Origin: Brugia malayi
Lineage: Eukaryota > Nematoda > Chromadorea > Rhabditida > Onchocercidae
Length of the DNA: 64,000 nt
Assembly: GCF_000002995.4 (NCBI RefSeq)
Contig: NW_025062478.1
Coordinates: 5,060,001-5,124,000 of the forward strand
Direction: 5' to 3'
Under the pieces are notes generated by a model. It had not been told where the DNA came from. It saw only the letters and a list, made by a program, of their open reading frames with translations, and did no database searches. Shown here one piece after another: positions 62,332 to 64,000 of the stretch. The first letter of the stretch is position 1. Each line of letters begins with the position of its first letter. Both the position numbers and the translations under genes were made by a program.

Positions 62332-64000
62332 TGATATAATTTTGAATAAAGCATTCCCATGACCACTGCCTGTGCAAGTGTACGTCTGTAAATAGAATTC
62401 TTCCAGTAATGAAATGAGGCGACCTTGTACCGCAAATCAAAATTAGGAACGGCCAAAAATTTCTGTTTGGTGCTGAAATCATTCTTTTGCGCTACCCTTT
62501 GTACAGTTTACTGATTTTCAAATCTTTACTACCTATTGGAATATTAAAATGCTTCTATAGGAAATTTAATTTCACAAACTGTTATACTGACAGGTATTGA
62601 AGTCCATGTTAGCAATTTCTAAGTTTAAGATGAAGAATATCGTACATTATTTACCAGGCAGTCGAACTGATTAAGAATTGTGTTATATAAATAACAATTA
62701 TGTTTTTTTTTTTTTTCTTGTAAAATTATTACTTACTAGATCAAGTGATGCTATAATAGCTTAAAGGAAAATTTATTTAAGACATTTGTACCACTTGAAG
62801 TAATTTTAAAAAAGAATGATATAAAAACCATTTAATACATTTCAGTAATTTAGACCGGTTTATTTTTAAGACATTTAAGTGTTTGAAAGATAAAGTAATT
62901 CAAAACTCAAATGGAAGAAATTGGTGAACGGAAAGGTTGGAAATGTGTAAGAAACCGATGATTGATATATATGTCAGGGAAAGTGTGCTCCAAAGAACTC
63001 ACCTTACCATTACGGGTAACTTTTGAATTGAGATCGATGATGAGACCGTCTGCGATACAAGCTTCAACAGTAATTGCAGCCCGTTCATTGCATTTTTTAA
63101 TAAAATTCGTATCTTCGACCCATCTTGAAATAACTCATTAATAATGAATTTAGCATGAATACAGTAGCAGTAGTAATTACGACAGACTTTAAAAAAAAAA
63201 AAACCTGATTCTCATAAAAACTTTATAAACCTTTTGTACAGTAAAGCATGCAATAATAACTGAAGATTTCAAAACTTGCAAAAAAAAAAAAATCTGAGAG
63301 AAAAAAAAAACGAACGTTTCACCAGTTTTCCTCCTCATACCGTTAACAATGCAAGAAATTTGTCCAGTCTTTGGTACAGTGCGCAAATTTCCCGGGAAAT
63401 CACGTGTTAGGGTTACTACACCATCACTACGGGCTATACAACTGAAATTATTGTTGGTATAAAGGAATTAATTTCAACTTTAAAAGACATCAAATTAGTC
63501 CAACTGTATCATATTTTTAATTAATTAAGCTTACTGCTTTAGATTTAAACCAAACTACAAAAGCTTCACAATTATTGCTATATATTCTCTTATGCTTATA
63601 TATGAAGTCACTGGTCACAACTTAAATGAACGTACAATAAACAAATTGACCGTAAAATGCACTCTCAAGGAAAAAGAGTTAGTGATTAACAGTACAATGG
63701 ACGAATTGATAATGCTTCAAATAGAAATTCGAAACAGTTCATTGCGTTGTGCAAGCATTCTCATTAGTGGCATTAACTAAAACTTGGAATGGATGGTAAA
63801 ATGTAATTTCTGGTGACGAAAATAGTATAAAATTGGAGTAACCATGAATTTTAGCAGAAATAGAAACAAACTTATATCGAGTTCCATTTAGTGTAACAGA
63901 TGTGTTCAATGTAATCGGAATGCCGGTATCCGTTAAGCAATTCACAATATGTGTTCCGGTTGATGTGCAAGTTTTATTGAAGTTTCTTTTACTGACCCAC
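62332..64000 (-). CDS. Secreted cysteine-module protein (5' and 3' incomplete)
   Basis: Four phase-consistent exons: 63872 to beyond 64000, 63316-63441, 63003-63123 and 62332-62385. They show a repeated module of about 60-70 residues: NGTRYN-CIARSDGVVTLTR, GQISCIVNGMRRKTGETWVE, KKCNERAAITVEACIADG, KVTRNGKTYTCTGSG, plus CTSTGTHIVNCLTDTGIPIT at the window edge. Each module seems to have a Y-x-C near its start, an ISC/VNC before an NG/DG, and a CxADG-like turn. The pattern implies an extracellular protein with disulphides. I do not recognise a named family. The signal peptide is beyond the window, and no stop was found to the left of 62332. Confidence 0.6.

Overview
This looks like nematode nuclear DNA, most likely a filarial (clade III) parasitic nematode. 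The sequence is AT-rich. Coding regions are split into many short exons. TTTCAG-type 3' splice sites sit a few bases before several start codons with no exon in front, as expected for spliced-leader trans-splicing. Several families are nematode-typical: a ground-like protein, a divergent CK1/TTBK-like kinase and a cysteine-module secreted protein. The species is an inference. Exon models were built by hand from splice consensus, reading phase and remembered family alignments; no search was run.

Layout. 136-300: last exon of a + gene entering from the left. 1558-2274 (+): ribosomal protein eL33 (rpl-33). 3220-5699 (+): MADF-domain protein. About 8.19-10.48 kb (-): unresolved multi-exon gene. 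11648-12314 (+): secreted ground-like protein. 12809-13057 (+): possible small secreted protein. 14359-26655 (-): PP4 regulatory subunit 3 (smk-1), 22 coding exons. 27985-29304 (+): CHMP5, divergent from smk-1 across a CRE-bearing intergenic region. 29871-30664 (+): small basic protein of unknown function. 32456-36811 (-): cytoplasmic dynein intermediate chain (dyci-1). 39491-49398 (+): UNC-76/FEZ. 50631-52662 (-): mitochondrial TsaD/Qri7 (osgl-1-like), divergent from 53248-56500 (+): a two-RRM SR splicing factor. 57450-60898 (+): CK1/TTBK-like kinase. 62332-64000 (-): cysteine-module secreted protein running off the right edge.

The genes are mostly unrelated housekeeping and cell-biology functions. 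One loose theme is transport: dynein intermediate chain and UNC-76 (a kinesin adaptor) are neighbours on opposite strands.

The most notable signals concern splicing. Four introns appear to use GC rather than GT donors. There is a frame-preserving 9-nt microexon and an alternative first exon in unc-76. The SR gene has a GC-rich island in intron 3 with a perfect 12-bp inverted repeat around a 3' splice site and a stop-containing candidate exon. A 38-nt frame-breaking candidate cassette lies in smk-1. In dyci-1 a one-base frame conflict looks like an assembly error or a real indel. I found no transposon, CRISPR array, tRNA, rRNA or bacterial insertion that I could support.
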